Positions 1 to 7,297 of a stretch of DNA of 15,061 bases are shown here, piece after piece (position 1 is the first letter of the stretch; each line of letters opens with the position of its first letter). The stretch is taken from NCBI GenBank assembly GCA_021784205.1, contig JAJXTB010000064.1, positions 1 to 15,061 on the forward strand. The letters run 5' to 3'. A program made the translations under genes and the position numbers. Origin of the DNA: Actinomycetes bacterium (lineage in GTDB: Bacteria; Actinomycetota; Acidimicrobiia; Acidimicrobiales; RAAP-2). The notes beneath the pieces are model-generated. The model saw only the letters and a list, made by a program, of their open reading frames with translations. It searched no databases and was not told where the DNA came from.

Positions 1-633
1 CAACGAGAGGCGCGCGCGCTGGGAGATCCCACGCGCTATTCGATCTTCCGGCGCATCGCCGACGCCGACGGGCCGCTCAGCGTGGCCGAGTTGACAGCCT
101 TCGTGGGGCTCAACCACAACGCCGTGCGCCAGCACCTCGCGGTGTTGAAGGACGCCGGACTGGTGAGCGAGGAGCGAGAGCTGCGCACCCGTCCCGGGCG
201 CCCGTCGCTGCTCTATCGACTCCACCCCGAAGCCGCGGGCAAGTGGTCGACACTCGGCTCCTACGAGTGGCTCGCGCGCCTGCTGGCTGAGGCAGTGCAC
301 GAGGGCGCGAGCGTGCGCGACGTCGGGCGACGCGACGGGCGTCGCCGCGGTGCGTCGGATGGCGGCGACGCAGTGGACCGGATGGAGGTCGAGCTGTTGC
401 GCGGGGGATTTCGGCCCACGCGAGTGGACCGCGCGACGACGACCGACTTCGTCCTCGGACGGTGCCCCTTCGAAGAGGTGGCGGCGACCAATCCCCACGA
501 GGTCTGCCAACTTCACCTCGGCCTGGCCGAGGGACTCGCTGACTCACTCGGCGATGTGACGGTCGAGCGACTCGTGAAAAAGGACCCGCGTCGTGCGGGC
601 TGCCGTCTGGTGATCTCTCGGGCGACGCACTAA
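1..633 (+). CDS. Winged-helix transcriptional regulator with C-terminal cysteines (5' partial)
   Basis: The frame is open from base 1, so the true start lies upstream; 210 residues are visible. Visible residues about 6-75 form an ArsR/HTH_20-type winged helix: ALGDPTRYSIF opens it, the recognition helix reads NHNAVRQHLAVLKDAGLV, and GRPSLLYRL forms the wing. The C-terminal half has Cys155 (RCPFEEVA), Cys169 (HEVCQLHLG) and Cys201 (RAGCRL). This arrangement recalls SufR-like regulators that bind an Fe-S cluster, but the spacing is my count and the ligand is inferred. A GTG at base 82 would cut into the helix-turn-helix and is not the start. It converges on the membrane protein gene, with the stop codons overlapping by a few bases. 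It is the only regulator in the left block and so a candidate for binding the shared operators at 2056 and 3075. Confidence 0.85.
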   Translation, partial: QREARALGDPTRYSIFRRIADADGPLSVAELTAFVGLNHNAVRQHLAVLKDAGLVSEERELRTRPGRPSLLYRLHPEAAGKWSTLGSYEWLARLLAEAVHEGASVRDVGRRDGRRRGASDGGDAVDRMEVELLRGGFRPTRVDRATTTDFVLGRCPFEEVAATNPHEVCQLHLGLAEGLADSLGDVTVERLVKKDPRRAGCRLVISRATH

Positions 634-2018
634 CGCGAGGACTTGGTCGGACGGGTCCTCAATTCGGCGGCCAGTGTGATCGGCGACGGCTCGCCGCTCT
701 CCACGCTCGGACGCGAGGCGCGTAAGCGCAGGGGCCGCCAGGCGAGGTCGATCGCCGTGATGACGCCCACGCACGCGAGCAGTCCGCCACCGAGTCCGAT
801 GGCCGCCGTCGACGAAGCGGCGATGCCGGCGACGAGCGAGGCTACGCCCGCGTTGACGAGGGCGAAGTCGACCGCCGCCCAGTGCCGGTTGAAGAGGTCC
901 GCGAACATCAGCTGCGCGCCGTCGCTGGTGGTCGACACGCCGCGCGCGCGCAGCGACGACCACGCGATAAACGGGACGATCTTGAACGAGTGACCCACGA
1001 GGGCGACGAGCAGCCAACCGGCGACGGCGCAGACGGCCGCCGCTACGAGGGCGACGCCGCGGGGGTGATTGGCGCCGAGGGTGAGGGCCCCCGCGAGGGC
1101 CAGCGTCGCACCGATAATCAGCCAGATCGCCGAGGCGCTCACGAAGCCCAGGTGCAGGTCGGCGCCGCGGCGCCGGTGGCGGATCGTTCGCACGAGCGAG
1201 GTGAGGTGGGCCGCCAGTCCGAGGGCGGCGCCGCCCGCGCCGAGCACGGCGAGGGGCCAGAAATTGCCGAGAAGCCCCGCCGAGAGGAGAACGGTGCCGC
1301 CAAAGAGCGCCCACACTGAGAGCTTCGCGCTGCGCTGGCGGCCCGGGACGTGCGAGAGCATGAACATCGGCCATAGCTTCTGTGCCACGCTCACGTAGGC
1401 GAGGCCCAGCCACGCCAACAGCCCGACGCACGCGTGGGCCAACACGACGTGGCTCGAGAGGTCGAACCACTGGCCCCGCCGGTCGATCACGTAGACGACG
1501 CCGTAGCAGGCCGTCACCACGAGGCCGAGCACGCTGAGTCGCAGCCCGCGCACCGCCGCGCTGTCCGAGCGCGCCGACAAAGCACCCCACACGTTGATCA
1601 CGAGCAGCGTCACGGCGGTGGCGGCGAGCGCCCCACCGGCCTCGACGACGCCCTCGCGGCGCGTGAGGAATCCGATGGGCAGCAGCCAGGCGCCGCCGAG
1701 CCAGCTGAGGAACGTGGCGCGCGAGAGCCGCACCGAGGCCAGGGCCCGCTGAGTGATCACGGGGATGAACTGGTGCAGCGCGCCGAGCACTCCCATCGAG
1801 AGTGTGGCCAGCATCGCCAGGTGCGCCGCGCCGACGACGCGATCGGTTGTGGGATCGCGAACGATCGACGCGCGAACGGCGACGATCGACACGCCACAGG
1901 CGACCAGGCCCACTGCGGCCGCGGCGAGAAAGCTCAGCGGCACCGTCGGTGGGGGGACGCCCGCGGGCATCCCGGCGGGTCGATCGCGCCAACCGGCGTT
2001 GGTGGGGGGGATCGTCAC
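630..2018 (-). CDS. Polytopic membrane protein, heme-copper oxidase subunit I/NnrS-like
   Basis: A 462-residue protein with about 12 hydrophobic segments, between residue 28 and residue 425. Several histidines sit in or next to membrane helices: His66 (GAAHLAML), His82 (ALHQFIP), His195 (LAHACVGL) and His343 (VGHSFKIVPF). This resembles the heme-binding helices of cytochrome-oxidase-subunit-I-like and NnrS-like proteins found near nitric-oxide and denitrification genes; heme binding here is inference. The start is GTG at 2018, preceded by a strong AGGAGG ribosome site at 2024-2029. It is divergent from the DUF2249 gene across an 89-base spacer carrying an operator and converges on the regulator gene. 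No partner oxidase subunits are visible, so a sensor, heme carrier or NO-handling role is as likely as a respiratory one. Confidence 0.7.
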   Translation of the reverse strand: MTIPPTNAGWRDRPAGMPAGVPPPTVPLSFLAAAAVGLVACGVSIVAVRASIVRDPTTDRVVGAAHLAMLATLSMGVLGALHQFIPVITQRALASVRLSRATFLSWLGGAWLLPIGFLTRREGVVEAGGALAATAVTLLVINVWGALSARSDSAAVRGLRLSVLGLVVTACYGVVYVIDRRGQWFDLSSHVVLAHACVGLLAWLGLAYVSVAQKLWPMFMLSHVPGRQRSAKLSVWALFGGTVLLSAGLLGNFWPLAVLGAGGAALGLAAHLTSLVRTIRHRRRGADLHLGFVSASAIWLIIGATLALAGALTLGANHPRGVALVAAAVCAVAGWLLVALVGHSFKIVPFIAWSSLRARGVSTTSDGAQLMFADLFNRHWAAVDFALVNAGVASLVAGIAASSTAAIGLGGGLLACVGVITAIDLAWRPLRLRASRPSVESGEPSPITLAAELRTRPTKSSR

Positions 2019-2051
2019 GGTGGCCTCCTGGACACGAGTCCGCGTCTGTTA

Positions 2052-2079
2052 TTGTTCTAGTTGATAGTAGAAGAATAGA
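2052..2079 (+). promoter_or_regulatory. Promoter with 16-bp operator, DUF2249 operon
   Basis: An AT-rich island in GC-rich DNA. A -35-like TTGTTC (2052-2057) and a -10-like AATAGA (2074-2079) flank an imperfect palindrome TCTAGTTGATAGTAGA (2056-2071). That sequence matches the perfect palindrome at 3075-3090 in 13 of 16 positions and sits at the same offsets from the promoter elements. The position suggests repression by steric blocking. It may also influence the divergent membrane protein gene. Confidence 0.6.
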
Positions 2080-2107
2080 CGGCCCCGGGGCCGGAAGGGT
2101 AGGGACC

Positions 2108-2329
2108 ATGGCCACACTCGACGTTCGACCACTGCTCGCGGACGGCCTCGAGCCGTTCGACCAGATCATGAGTGCCGTGGGTCAGCTGAGCCCGGGCGAG
2201 GACCTCGTGATCGTCGCGCCCTTCGAGCCCGTCCCCTTAGAGGGGGTGCTCGGTAGCCAGGGTTTCGCCTTTGACGCCGTCGAGATCGGCGACGGCGACT
2301 GGCGTGTCACGTTCTCGAGGCCCGCGTGA
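2108..2329 (+). CDS. Stand-alone DUF2249 protein
   Basis: A 73-residue protein beginning TLDVRPLLADGLEPFD and ending in DWRVTFSRPA, the typical opening and closing motifs of DUF2249 domains. The biochemical role of the domain is not established; it recurs beside hemerythrins, DUF59 proteins and NO-related genes. The ATG at 2108 is chosen over upstream GTGs in frame because an AGGG-type ribosome site (2101-2104) precedes it and the domain begins at once. Its stop overlaps the GTG of the next gene (GTGA), indicating translational coupling. A second copy of the domain occurs as the tail of the hemerythrin protein at 3131. Confidence 0.85.
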   Translation: MATLDVRPLLADGLEPFDQIMSAVGQLSPGEDLVIVAPFEPVPLEGVLGSQGFAFDAVEIGDGDWRVTFSRPA

Positions 2330-2679
2330 GTGCCGACGTGGGGCGCGCCGCTCGGCTCGCGAGTGCCGGGCGCGAGTTCGACTGGGCCTGGCGGGCGCTC
2401 GCTGAGGTGATCGACCCCGAGCTGGGTCTCGACATCGTCTCACTCGGCCTCGTCTACGACGTCGTGAGAGAAGGCGACCGGCTGGTCGTCGCGATGACGC
2501 TCACGACGCCCGGATGCCCAGCGTCGGAGACCCTGCCGGCGATGGCGCGCGCGGCCCTCGTGGAGGCGGGTCCGCAGGGTACCGACCCGGACGTTCGCCT
2601 GGTGTGGTCGCCCCCGTGGGACCTGTCCATGATCGACGAGGTCGCTGCGGCGAGGGCCGGTCTCAGAGTGCGGCGCTAG
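2326..2679 (+). CDS. MIP18/DUF59 family (SufT/PaaD-like) Fe-S maturation protein
   Basis: A 117-residue protein with the DUF59 signature: VIDPELGLDIVSLGLVYDV (residues 28-46), the conserved cysteine in TTPGCPASE (Cys64), and WSPPWDLSMI near the end (94-103). Family members assist Fe-S cluster assembly or transfer, or insertion into multi-component oxygenases (PaaD). No SUF core genes or phenylacetate genes are in the window, so a repair or accessory role under Fe-S stress is the better inference. The GTG start overlaps the DUF2249 stop and the DUF488 gene follows within 2 bases, so the three form one transcript. Confidence 0.88.
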   Translation: MSADVGRAARLASAGREFDWAWRALAEVIDPELGLDIVSLGLVYDVVREGDRLVVAMTLTTPGCPASETLPAMARAALVEAGPQGTDPDVRLVWSPPWDLSMIDEVAAARAGLRVRR

Positions 2680-2681
2680 TC

Positions 2682-3044
2682 GTGGCCCGCCAAATCTCGC
2701 TCCAGCGCGTTTACGACGAGACACCCCGGGGCGCGCGCGAGTATCGCGTGCTCGTCGACCGGCTCTGGCCGCGTGGGCGCTCCAGGGAGTCGATCGACTA
2801 CGACGAGTGGGACAAGGACATCGCCCCGAGTCCTGATCTGCGCAGGTGGTACGGACATGAGATCGAGCGATTCGCCGAGTTCTCTCGCCTCTATCAGGAT
2901 GAGCTCGCGTGCGGAGTCGCCGCCGAGCACGTGGCGCGTCTGCGCGCGAGCGCCCGCGAGCATCACGTCGTGCTGCTCACGGCGAGTCGCGACCTCGACC
3001 ACTCGCACGCGAAGGTCCTCAGTGACGTCCTGCGCGCTCGGTGA
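2682..3044 (+). CDS. DUF488 family protein (YeaO-like)
   Basis: A 120-residue protein with DUF488 hallmarks: RVYDETPRGAREYRVLVDRLWPRG split over residues 9-32, a central WDKDIAPSPDLRRWYGH, and a late LLTASRDLDHSHAKVL. The function of the family is not well defined. The start is taken as GTG at 2682, two bases after the DUF59 stop, since the domain begins within ten residues; a longer reading frame overlaps the DUF59 gene and is not believed. It is the last gene of the DUF2249-DUF59-DUF488 unit; a separate operator-bearing promoter follows before the hemerythrin gene. Confidence 0.85.
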   Translation: MARQISLQRVYDETPRGAREYRVLVDRLWPRGRSRESIDYDEWDKDIAPSPDLRRWYGHEIERFAEFSRLYQDELACGVAAEHVARLRASAREHHVVLLTASRDLDHSHAKVLSDVLRAR

Positions 3045-3070
3045 CATGTAGCGCGGCCCACTCGATATAG

Positions 3071-3098
3071 TTGATCTAGTTGCAACTAGAAATAATAA
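3071..3098 (+). promoter_or_regulatory. Promoter with perfect 16-bp palindromic operator, hemerythrin gene
   Basis: The palindrome TCTAGTTGCAACTAGA (3075-3090) is its own reverse complement at all positions. It lies between a -35-like TTGATC (3071-3076) and a -10-like TAATAA (3093-3098), 16 bases apart. The layout matches the promoter at 2052 base for base in spacing. A partial extra half-site, TAGTTG, lies at 3068-3073. The likely transcript starts near 3105, giving a leader of about 26 bases with an AAAGGA ribosome site at 3118-3123. Confidence 0.7.
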
Positions 3099-3130
3099 GT
3101 AGCGGCCGCGGCCGGCGAAAGGACGACATC

Positions 3131-4075
3131 ATGACCGAGGGAAACGACGTCGCGTACGGACAGATGCTCGCTCACCACAGCGAGCTGGTGGAGAACGTGT
3201 TGCGCCGCGTGGTAGCGCTCGAGACGGCGGTAGCCGAGTCGTCCCCTTTCGAGGAGGTGAAGGTCGACCTCCTCACCTACGTGGTCGACGAGGTCCTGCC
3301 TCACGCCTTGGCTGAGGAGTTGACGGTCTACGCGAGCGCCGCGCGACGCGAGGGCGTGGCGGCCACCGTCGAGCACATGGTTAGCGAGCACCGTACGCTC
3401 GCTCTCGAGGTTGAAGGTCTCGCCCGGGCGGCGAGCGGGGTCGATGCGGTCGCGCACGCGCGCGGCTTCTTTGATCTCTTCGACGCGCACGTCACGCGCG
3501 AGAACGAGGTGCTGCTCGCGCCAATGGTAGGTGACGACGAGGTGGATCTCGCGGCGCTGCTGAGCGCGATGGGCCAGTTGATTCACCACCACTCTGACGA
3601 CGCCGTGCAGCTGCGCGTCGAGCGCGCGGACCACGAGGCCCTGGTGGTGCGGACGCTGATCGACGCGACACTGTCGCTGGCGCGAGCGGGCGAGGGGGAG
3701 CGGGCGTGCTCGCTCGCAGCCCGAGCCTGGGCGGCTCTTCGTATGGCCCGTCCCGACCTCGCCGACGAGGTGAACCGGGCGATGCACCGCCTCGTTCGCG
3801 TGAGCGGCGCGAGCGCGCAGACGACGTCCTCTGGGGAGTCGTCGGCGGAGGACATTGTGCTCGACGTGCGCCCCCTCGTGCCGCGCGAGCGCCACGAGAC
3901 GATCTTTCAGACGTTCGACGACCTTCGCGCGGGTACTGGCTTCCTGCTCGTGAACGACCACGACCCGCGACCGCTGCGCTATCAGTTCGAGGCCGAGCAC
4001 GCCGGCGAGTTCACCTGGGACTACCTCGAGAGCGGACCGCGCGTGTGGCGCGTGCGCGTCGGACGCGTCCGCTAG
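3131..4075 (+). CDS. Hemerythrin HHE-domain protein with C-terminal DUF2249
   Basis: A 314-residue protein. The N-terminal four-helix HHE domain shows the diiron ligand pattern: His15/His16 (LAHHSEL), His58 and Glu62 (HALAE), His82/His87 (VEHMVSEHR), and His120 and Glu124 (HVTRE). Residues 160-222 are a further helical region containing His168 and His219. Residues 242-314 are a DUF2249 domain opening VLDVRPLVP. Family members bind O2 or NO or take part in repair of iron centres; the exact reaction here is inferred. The ATG at 3131 is preferred over upstream in-frame codons because AAAGGA lies 7 bases before it and the upstream codons fall in the promoter. A CopD-like gene follows after 36 bases. 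Confidence 0.88.
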   Translation: MTEGNDVAYGQMLAHHSELVENVLRRVVALETAVAESSPFEEVKVDLLTYVVDEVLPHALAEELTVYASAARREGVAATVEHMVSEHRTLALEVEGLARAASGVDAVAHARGFFDLFDAHVTRENEVLLAPMVGDDEVDLAALLSAMGQLIHHHSDDAVQLRVERADHEALVVRTLIDATLSLARAGEGERACSLAARAWAALRMARPDLADEVNRAMHRLVRVSGASAQTTSSGESSAEDIVLDVRPLVPRERHETIFQTFDDLRAGTGFLLVNDHDPRPLRYQFEAEHAGEFTWDYLESGPRVWRVRVGRVR

Positions 4076-4099
4076 ATCGATCCGATTCAGTCCACGGCC

Positions 4100-4105
4100 T
4101 AGGGT
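4100..4105 (+). promoter_or_regulatory. -10 box TAGGGT of apparent leaderless promoter
   Basis: A TANNNT hexamer lies exactly 6 bases before the GTG start of the CopD-like gene. The same geometry is seen before the L,D-transpeptidase and mogA genes. No clear Shine-Dalgarno fits this start otherwise. No good -35 hexamer was found. Confidence 0.45.
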
Positions 4106-4111
4106 GTCGCG

Positions 4112-4564
4112 GTGACGTTGCTCTGGACCTTCGTGCTCTTCACTCACGTGACGGCGGCGGTCTTTTGGGTTGGCGGCCAGCTCATGCTCTCGTTCGTGGT
4201 GCTGCCGGCGTTTCGCCGACTGGCGCCGCCACCTTTGGTCGCCCAGGTAACGATCGCCGCCGCCCGGCGATTCGCGCGCATCGCCAATCGCGGACTCTTG
4301 CCCGTGTTGGTGGTGAGCGGACCACTGCTCGCCTGGCACGACGGCGTGCGTCCCTCGACGATCGACGCGACGGTCTTCGGTCAAGTCCTCGAGGTCAAGA
4401 TCGTCCTCGTCCTCGTGGTGGTGGGCCTCGCGCTCACCCACGGGGTCACGGCGAAGCGCTTGTCGCGACGCGGCTCGCGACGCCTGGGCCTCGTCACGAT
4501 GGGACTGTCGGTCCTGATCCTGGGCTTCGCCGCCGCGCTCGCGGTCCTGCCGTCGCCGAACTAG
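4112..4564 (+). CDS. Small CopD-like four-helix membrane protein
   Basis: A 150-residue protein with four membrane segments, at about residues 3-31, 60-76, 94-111 and 126-146. His12 in the first (FTHVTAAVFWVGGQL), His76 and His110 near helix ends are candidates for heme or metal coordination, as in the CopD/DUF4149-like integral membrane families. Function is inferred only from fold and context; it may work with the hemerythrin encoded 36 bases upstream, as a membrane redox or NO-related component. The GTG at 4112 starts directly at the first helix. It may be read through from the hemerythrin promoter and also from its own leaderless start. Confidence 0.7.
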   Translation: MTLLWTFVLFTHVTAAVFWVGGQLMLSFVVLPAFRRLAPPPLVAQVTIAAARRFARIANRGLLPVLVVSGPLLAWHDGVRPSTIDATVFGQVLEVKIVLVLVVVGLALTHGVTAKRLSRRGSRRLGLVTMGLSVLILGFAAALAVLPSPN

Positions 4565-4738
4565 AAGAACTGACTGCAACGCGACGCGTATAGGTGTCAG
4601 CGACTGGCGACTGGCGACAACCACGACCCTCGTGATCGTTCGCGTGACTTCGTTGTCCATTACGAAACGTGTCGAGTAATCCATCCCATTATGTAATGGT
4701 CGCGTTAATCTCTTCCAACAACGAGCTCGGGGGAGACA
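4565..4738. promoter_or_regulatory. Permease promoter region with inverted repeats
   Basis: A 174-base non-coding gap, richer in A+T than the flanks. It holds an inverted repeat CCATTATGTAATGG (4686-4699; 6-base arms around a 2-base centre) and a looser one made of CCATTAC (4657-4663) and GTAATCC (4676-4682). A good -10 candidate TAATCT lies at 4706-4711, just after the tight dyad, and a GGGGGAG ribosome site lies at 4729-4735. The dyads are candidate binding sites for a regulator of the downstream permease-amidase genes. A short tandem of CGACTGG (4601-4618) is also present. Confidence 0.5.
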
Positions 4739-6184
4739 ATGACCACTGAAACGCAACTGCAACGCAATGCGATCGGCCTGCGCGAGGTGGTCTTCCAATC
4801 GATTTGCTCGATGGCGCCAGGTGCCGCGATCGCTGCTTCGATTCCGTTCGGTGCACCTCTCGCGGGTGGCGCGCTTCCTCTTGCCGTAATCTTCGCCTTT
4901 GTGGGGATCTTCTTCACCGCCTCGAGCATCGGTCAGTTGGCCAAGCACATCCCTTCGTCGGGATCGGTGGCCACCTACAGCGCGATTGGGCTACGTCCGT
5001 GGGTGGGTTTCCTCGTCGGCTGGGGTTACGCGGCGGTGGAAGTTCTGATCGTGCCGCTGGTCATGCTCCAGCTCGGCTACACGGTCGCGGGAGAGTGGAA
5101 CTCGAAGGTTCACTCGTTTCCTTTGGGTAGTTGGTGGGTATTCACGGCACTAGGTACCATTCTCGTCTGCTACACCGTGTGGCTGGGTATCCGCACATCG
5201 GCGAAGACCGCAACGATCCTGGGTTTCGTGGAGATCGCGGTGTTCGCTTTACTTTCGATTGTTCTGATCGTCAAGGCCGGGGGACACAACACGCTTGCGG
5301 TGTTCACCCCCAAGTACGCGACTGCGGCGGGCTTTCACGGCTGGAGTGGTGTGATCGCGGGTTCGGTGTTCACCCTCCTGGCCTTCTCGGGGTTTGAGGC
5401 GGCCGCTCCCATGGCCGAAGAGACCGAGAATCCGCGGCGCAATGTCCCTCGCGCCATCATGATCGCGACAGTCTGCATCGGCGTCCTCTACGCGTTCTCC
5501 ACCTACGCAGCCGATGTCGCCTACGGGCCGAGCAGGTTCACGGGATTCGCGGCCTCGGCCAACGGCGTGCCGTGGGATGGACTTGCGAACTCGGTGTCGA
5601 TCGTGTTCTGGGCGCTCGTGCTCTTCGCCATCATCAACTCGACCCTCGCGAACGCCATCGCGGGCACCAACGTGTTTACTCGCACGGCCTTCGCCTTCGG
5701 CCGCGCTGGGGCCTTTCCGAAGTCGCTGGCCAAGCTCAATGAGAAGCACCGTTCACCGCAGAACGCGCTGATCATCCAGTTGATCTTGGGTCTGGTGATC
5801 GCGCTGGCCTTGGGGGCGAAGTACGGGCCGACCACGGCGTTTGGCATTGTGGCGACTGGCCTCGTCGTCGTAGTGGTCGTCGTGTACGCGATCACCAACT
5901 TGGCCTGCATCGGATACTTTGCTAAGCACCGCCGCGAAGAGCGCCACGCGGGGTTGCACATCGTAGTGCCGATCCTCGGCTTTATCTTCCTAGTGCCGGG
6001 ATTCATGAACGCGGCCGGCATCACGGGAGTGCCCGGGCTCAAGTTCGTGTCCGCACTTCCGGCGCCCTTGTCTTACGGTGCGTGGGCTATGGGAGCGTGG
6101 GCAATCGTTGGCCTCGTGTCGCTGCTAGTCCTTCGATCCAAGTCGCCAGACTCTGTTGACGCGGTCGCCTTCGTCCACGAATAG
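4739..6184 (+). CDS. APC-superfamily amino acid/amine permease
   Basis: A 481-residue integral membrane protein with about 12 helices. The first helix carries the unwound substrate-site motif SMAPGAAIA (residues 24-32). The conserved segment between helices 6 and 7 reads SGFEAAAPMAEE followed by NPRRNVP (217-237), typical of the amino acid-polyamine-organocation superfamily. Length matches the family. The substrate cannot be read from sequence; the acetamidase/formamidase gene 72 bases downstream suggests an amide, amine or amino-acid-derived nitrogen source. The ATG at 4739 has a GGGGGAG ribosome site and sits just before the first helix. Confidence 0.9.
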   Translation: MTTETQLQRNAIGLREVVFQSICSMAPGAAIAASIPFGAPLAGGALPLAVIFAFVGIFFTASSIGQLAKHIPSSGSVATYSAIGLRPWVGFLVGWGYAAVEVLIVPLVMLQLGYTVAGEWNSKVHSFPLGSWWVFTALGTILVCYTVWLGIRTSAKTATILGFVEIAVFALLSIVLIVKAGGHNTLAVFTPKYATAAGFHGWSGVIAGSVFTLLAFSGFEAAAPMAEETENPRRNVPRAIMIATVCIGVLYAFSTYAADVAYGPSRFTGFAASANGVPWDGLANSVSIVFWALVLFAIINSTLANAIAGTNVFTRTAFAFGRAGAFPKSLAKLNEKHRSPQNALIIQLILGLVIALALGAKYGPTTAFGIVATGLVVVVVVVYAITNLACIGYFAKHRREERHAGLHIVVPILGFIFLVPGFMNAAGITGVPGLKFVSALPAPLSYGAWAMGAWAIVGLVSLLVLRSKSPDSVDAVAFVHE

Positions 6185-6256
6185 AAGCAGCGACGTTGCT
6201 CTCGCTGATGCGGGAGGTACCGGCAATAGTGTGATTCAACGAGGGATGGAGTGCTC

Positions 6257-7297
6257 ATGAGTACTGAATTCACCACTGTTCTGAACTACGAGATGGACCA
6301 CGATGGTGATCCCAGCCGCCTTGTTTACACTTTCGGCGGTGCCGAGCCTCGTGCCTCGATTTCGCCCGGTCAGGTGTTGGACACGTCAAGTCTGGACTGT
6401 TTCGCTGGGGCGATCCACTCGGTTGATGACCTCGTAAGCGAAGTATGTGATCATCGATTCCTCAACCCTCAGACGGGGCCGTTTTACGTCGAAGGTGCAG
6501 AGCCGGGCGATGTATTGGCGGTGCACTTCGCAAGCATCGAACCACGTCACACGCTGGGTTTCTCGACCACGGTGCCGCTTTTCGGGGCGCTGACGGCGAA
6601 CGGCTTTACCCAAATGCTGCACGCACCGTTGCCGGAAATGACCTGGGTATATCGCATCGATAAGGAGAAGCGCACCGTGCGCTACGAAGCGAGAGAGTCG
6701 GACGCGACCTACGAATTGCCTCTCGATCCCATGCATGGCACCGTCGGAGTGGCACCCGCTCTGAACGAGGCGCGATCTGCACTGACGCCGGGAGACTGGG
6801 GTGGCAATATGGACACCCCCGAAATGCGCGCGGGCGTGACCTGTTATCTCGGCGTCAACGTTGAGGGAGCTCTTTTCAGCTTCGGTGATGGTCACGCGCG
6901 TCAAGGTGAGGGCGAGACGTGCGGCGTTGCAGTGGAGACTGCGATGGACACTGTCATCGTAATTGACGTCATCAAGAACATTGAGCCAGTACTGTGGCCG
7001 CGCTTGGAGAGCGACACCGCGATCTTCACGACAGGATCGACTAAACCCCTCGAGGATGCGTTCCGAATTAGCCAGGCTCAGATGGTCCACTGGGTTGCCG
7101 AACTCACTGGCCTCTCGATGATGGATTCATACCAATTTGTATCTCAAGCGGTCGAGGCGCCGATCGCCAATGTCGTCGACACCAACTACACGGTGGTTGC
7201 CAAGTTGCGTAAGGACTACTTGCCTGCGGTAGCACCCATGAATGGCGTCCATGCGCGCCTGAAGGCCATAGGAAGGGCGTATCTGGATACGAAGTAA
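6257..7297 (+). CDS. Acetamidase/formamidase family protein
   Basis: A 346-residue protein with the FmdA/AmdA family signatures: GPFYVEGAEPGD (residues 74-85), PLDPMHGTVGVAP (155-167), WGGNMDTPEM (181-190) and VEGALFSFGDGHARQGEGE (202-220). These enzymes hydrolyse short amides such as formamide or acetamide to the acid and ammonia. The ATG at 6257 is chosen over the in-frame GTG at 6251 because GGAG (6248-6251) lies at proper spacing only for the ATG. The gene probably shares a transcript with the permease upstream. It has noticeably lower G+C than the neighbours (single 60-base lines counted by hand gave about 50-57 percent, against about 75 percent in the sulfatase gene), consistent with transfer from another genome. 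Confidence 0.9.
   Translation: MSTEFTTVLNYEMDHDGDPSRLVYTFGGAEPRASISPGQVLDTSSLDCFAGAIHSVDDLVSEVCDHRFLNPQTGPFYVEGAEPGDVLAVHFASIEPRHTLGFSTTVPLFGALTANGFTQMLHAPLPEMTWVYRIDKEKRTVRYEARESDATYELPLDPMHGTVGVAPALNEARSALTPGDWGGNMDTPEMRAGVTCYLGVNVEGALFSFGDGHARQGEGETCGVAVETAMDTVIVIDVIKNIEPVLWPRLESDTAIFTTGSTKPLEDAFRISQAQMVHWVAELTGLSMMDSYQFVSQAVEAPIANVVDTNYTVVAKLRKDYLPAVAPMNGVHARLKAIGRAYLDTK

Noticed and set aside
544..2169. Minus-strand frame of 541 codons overlapping the oxidase-like membrane gene
   Set aside because: Arg/Pro-rich shadow frame; the 630-2018 frame has membrane helices and a strong ribosome site.
3071..3085. FNR/DNR-type box (TTGAT-N4-ATCAA) near the hemerythrin promoter
   Set aside because: Only the TTGAT half is present; the second half reads TTGCA. 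The full palindrome TCTAGTTGCAACTAGA explains the site better.
4601..4618. Tandem CGACTGG repeat as an attachment or insertion site border
   Set aside because: Only about two and a half copies, no second copy at the other end of the low-GC block, and no recombinase nearby.
3086..4948. Long minus-strand open frame (620 codons) opposite the hemerythrin and CopD-like genes
   Set aside because: It is composed of Arg/His/Glu-rich low-quality sequence, is antisense to two well-recognised genes and spans a promoter region; a high-GC shadow frame.
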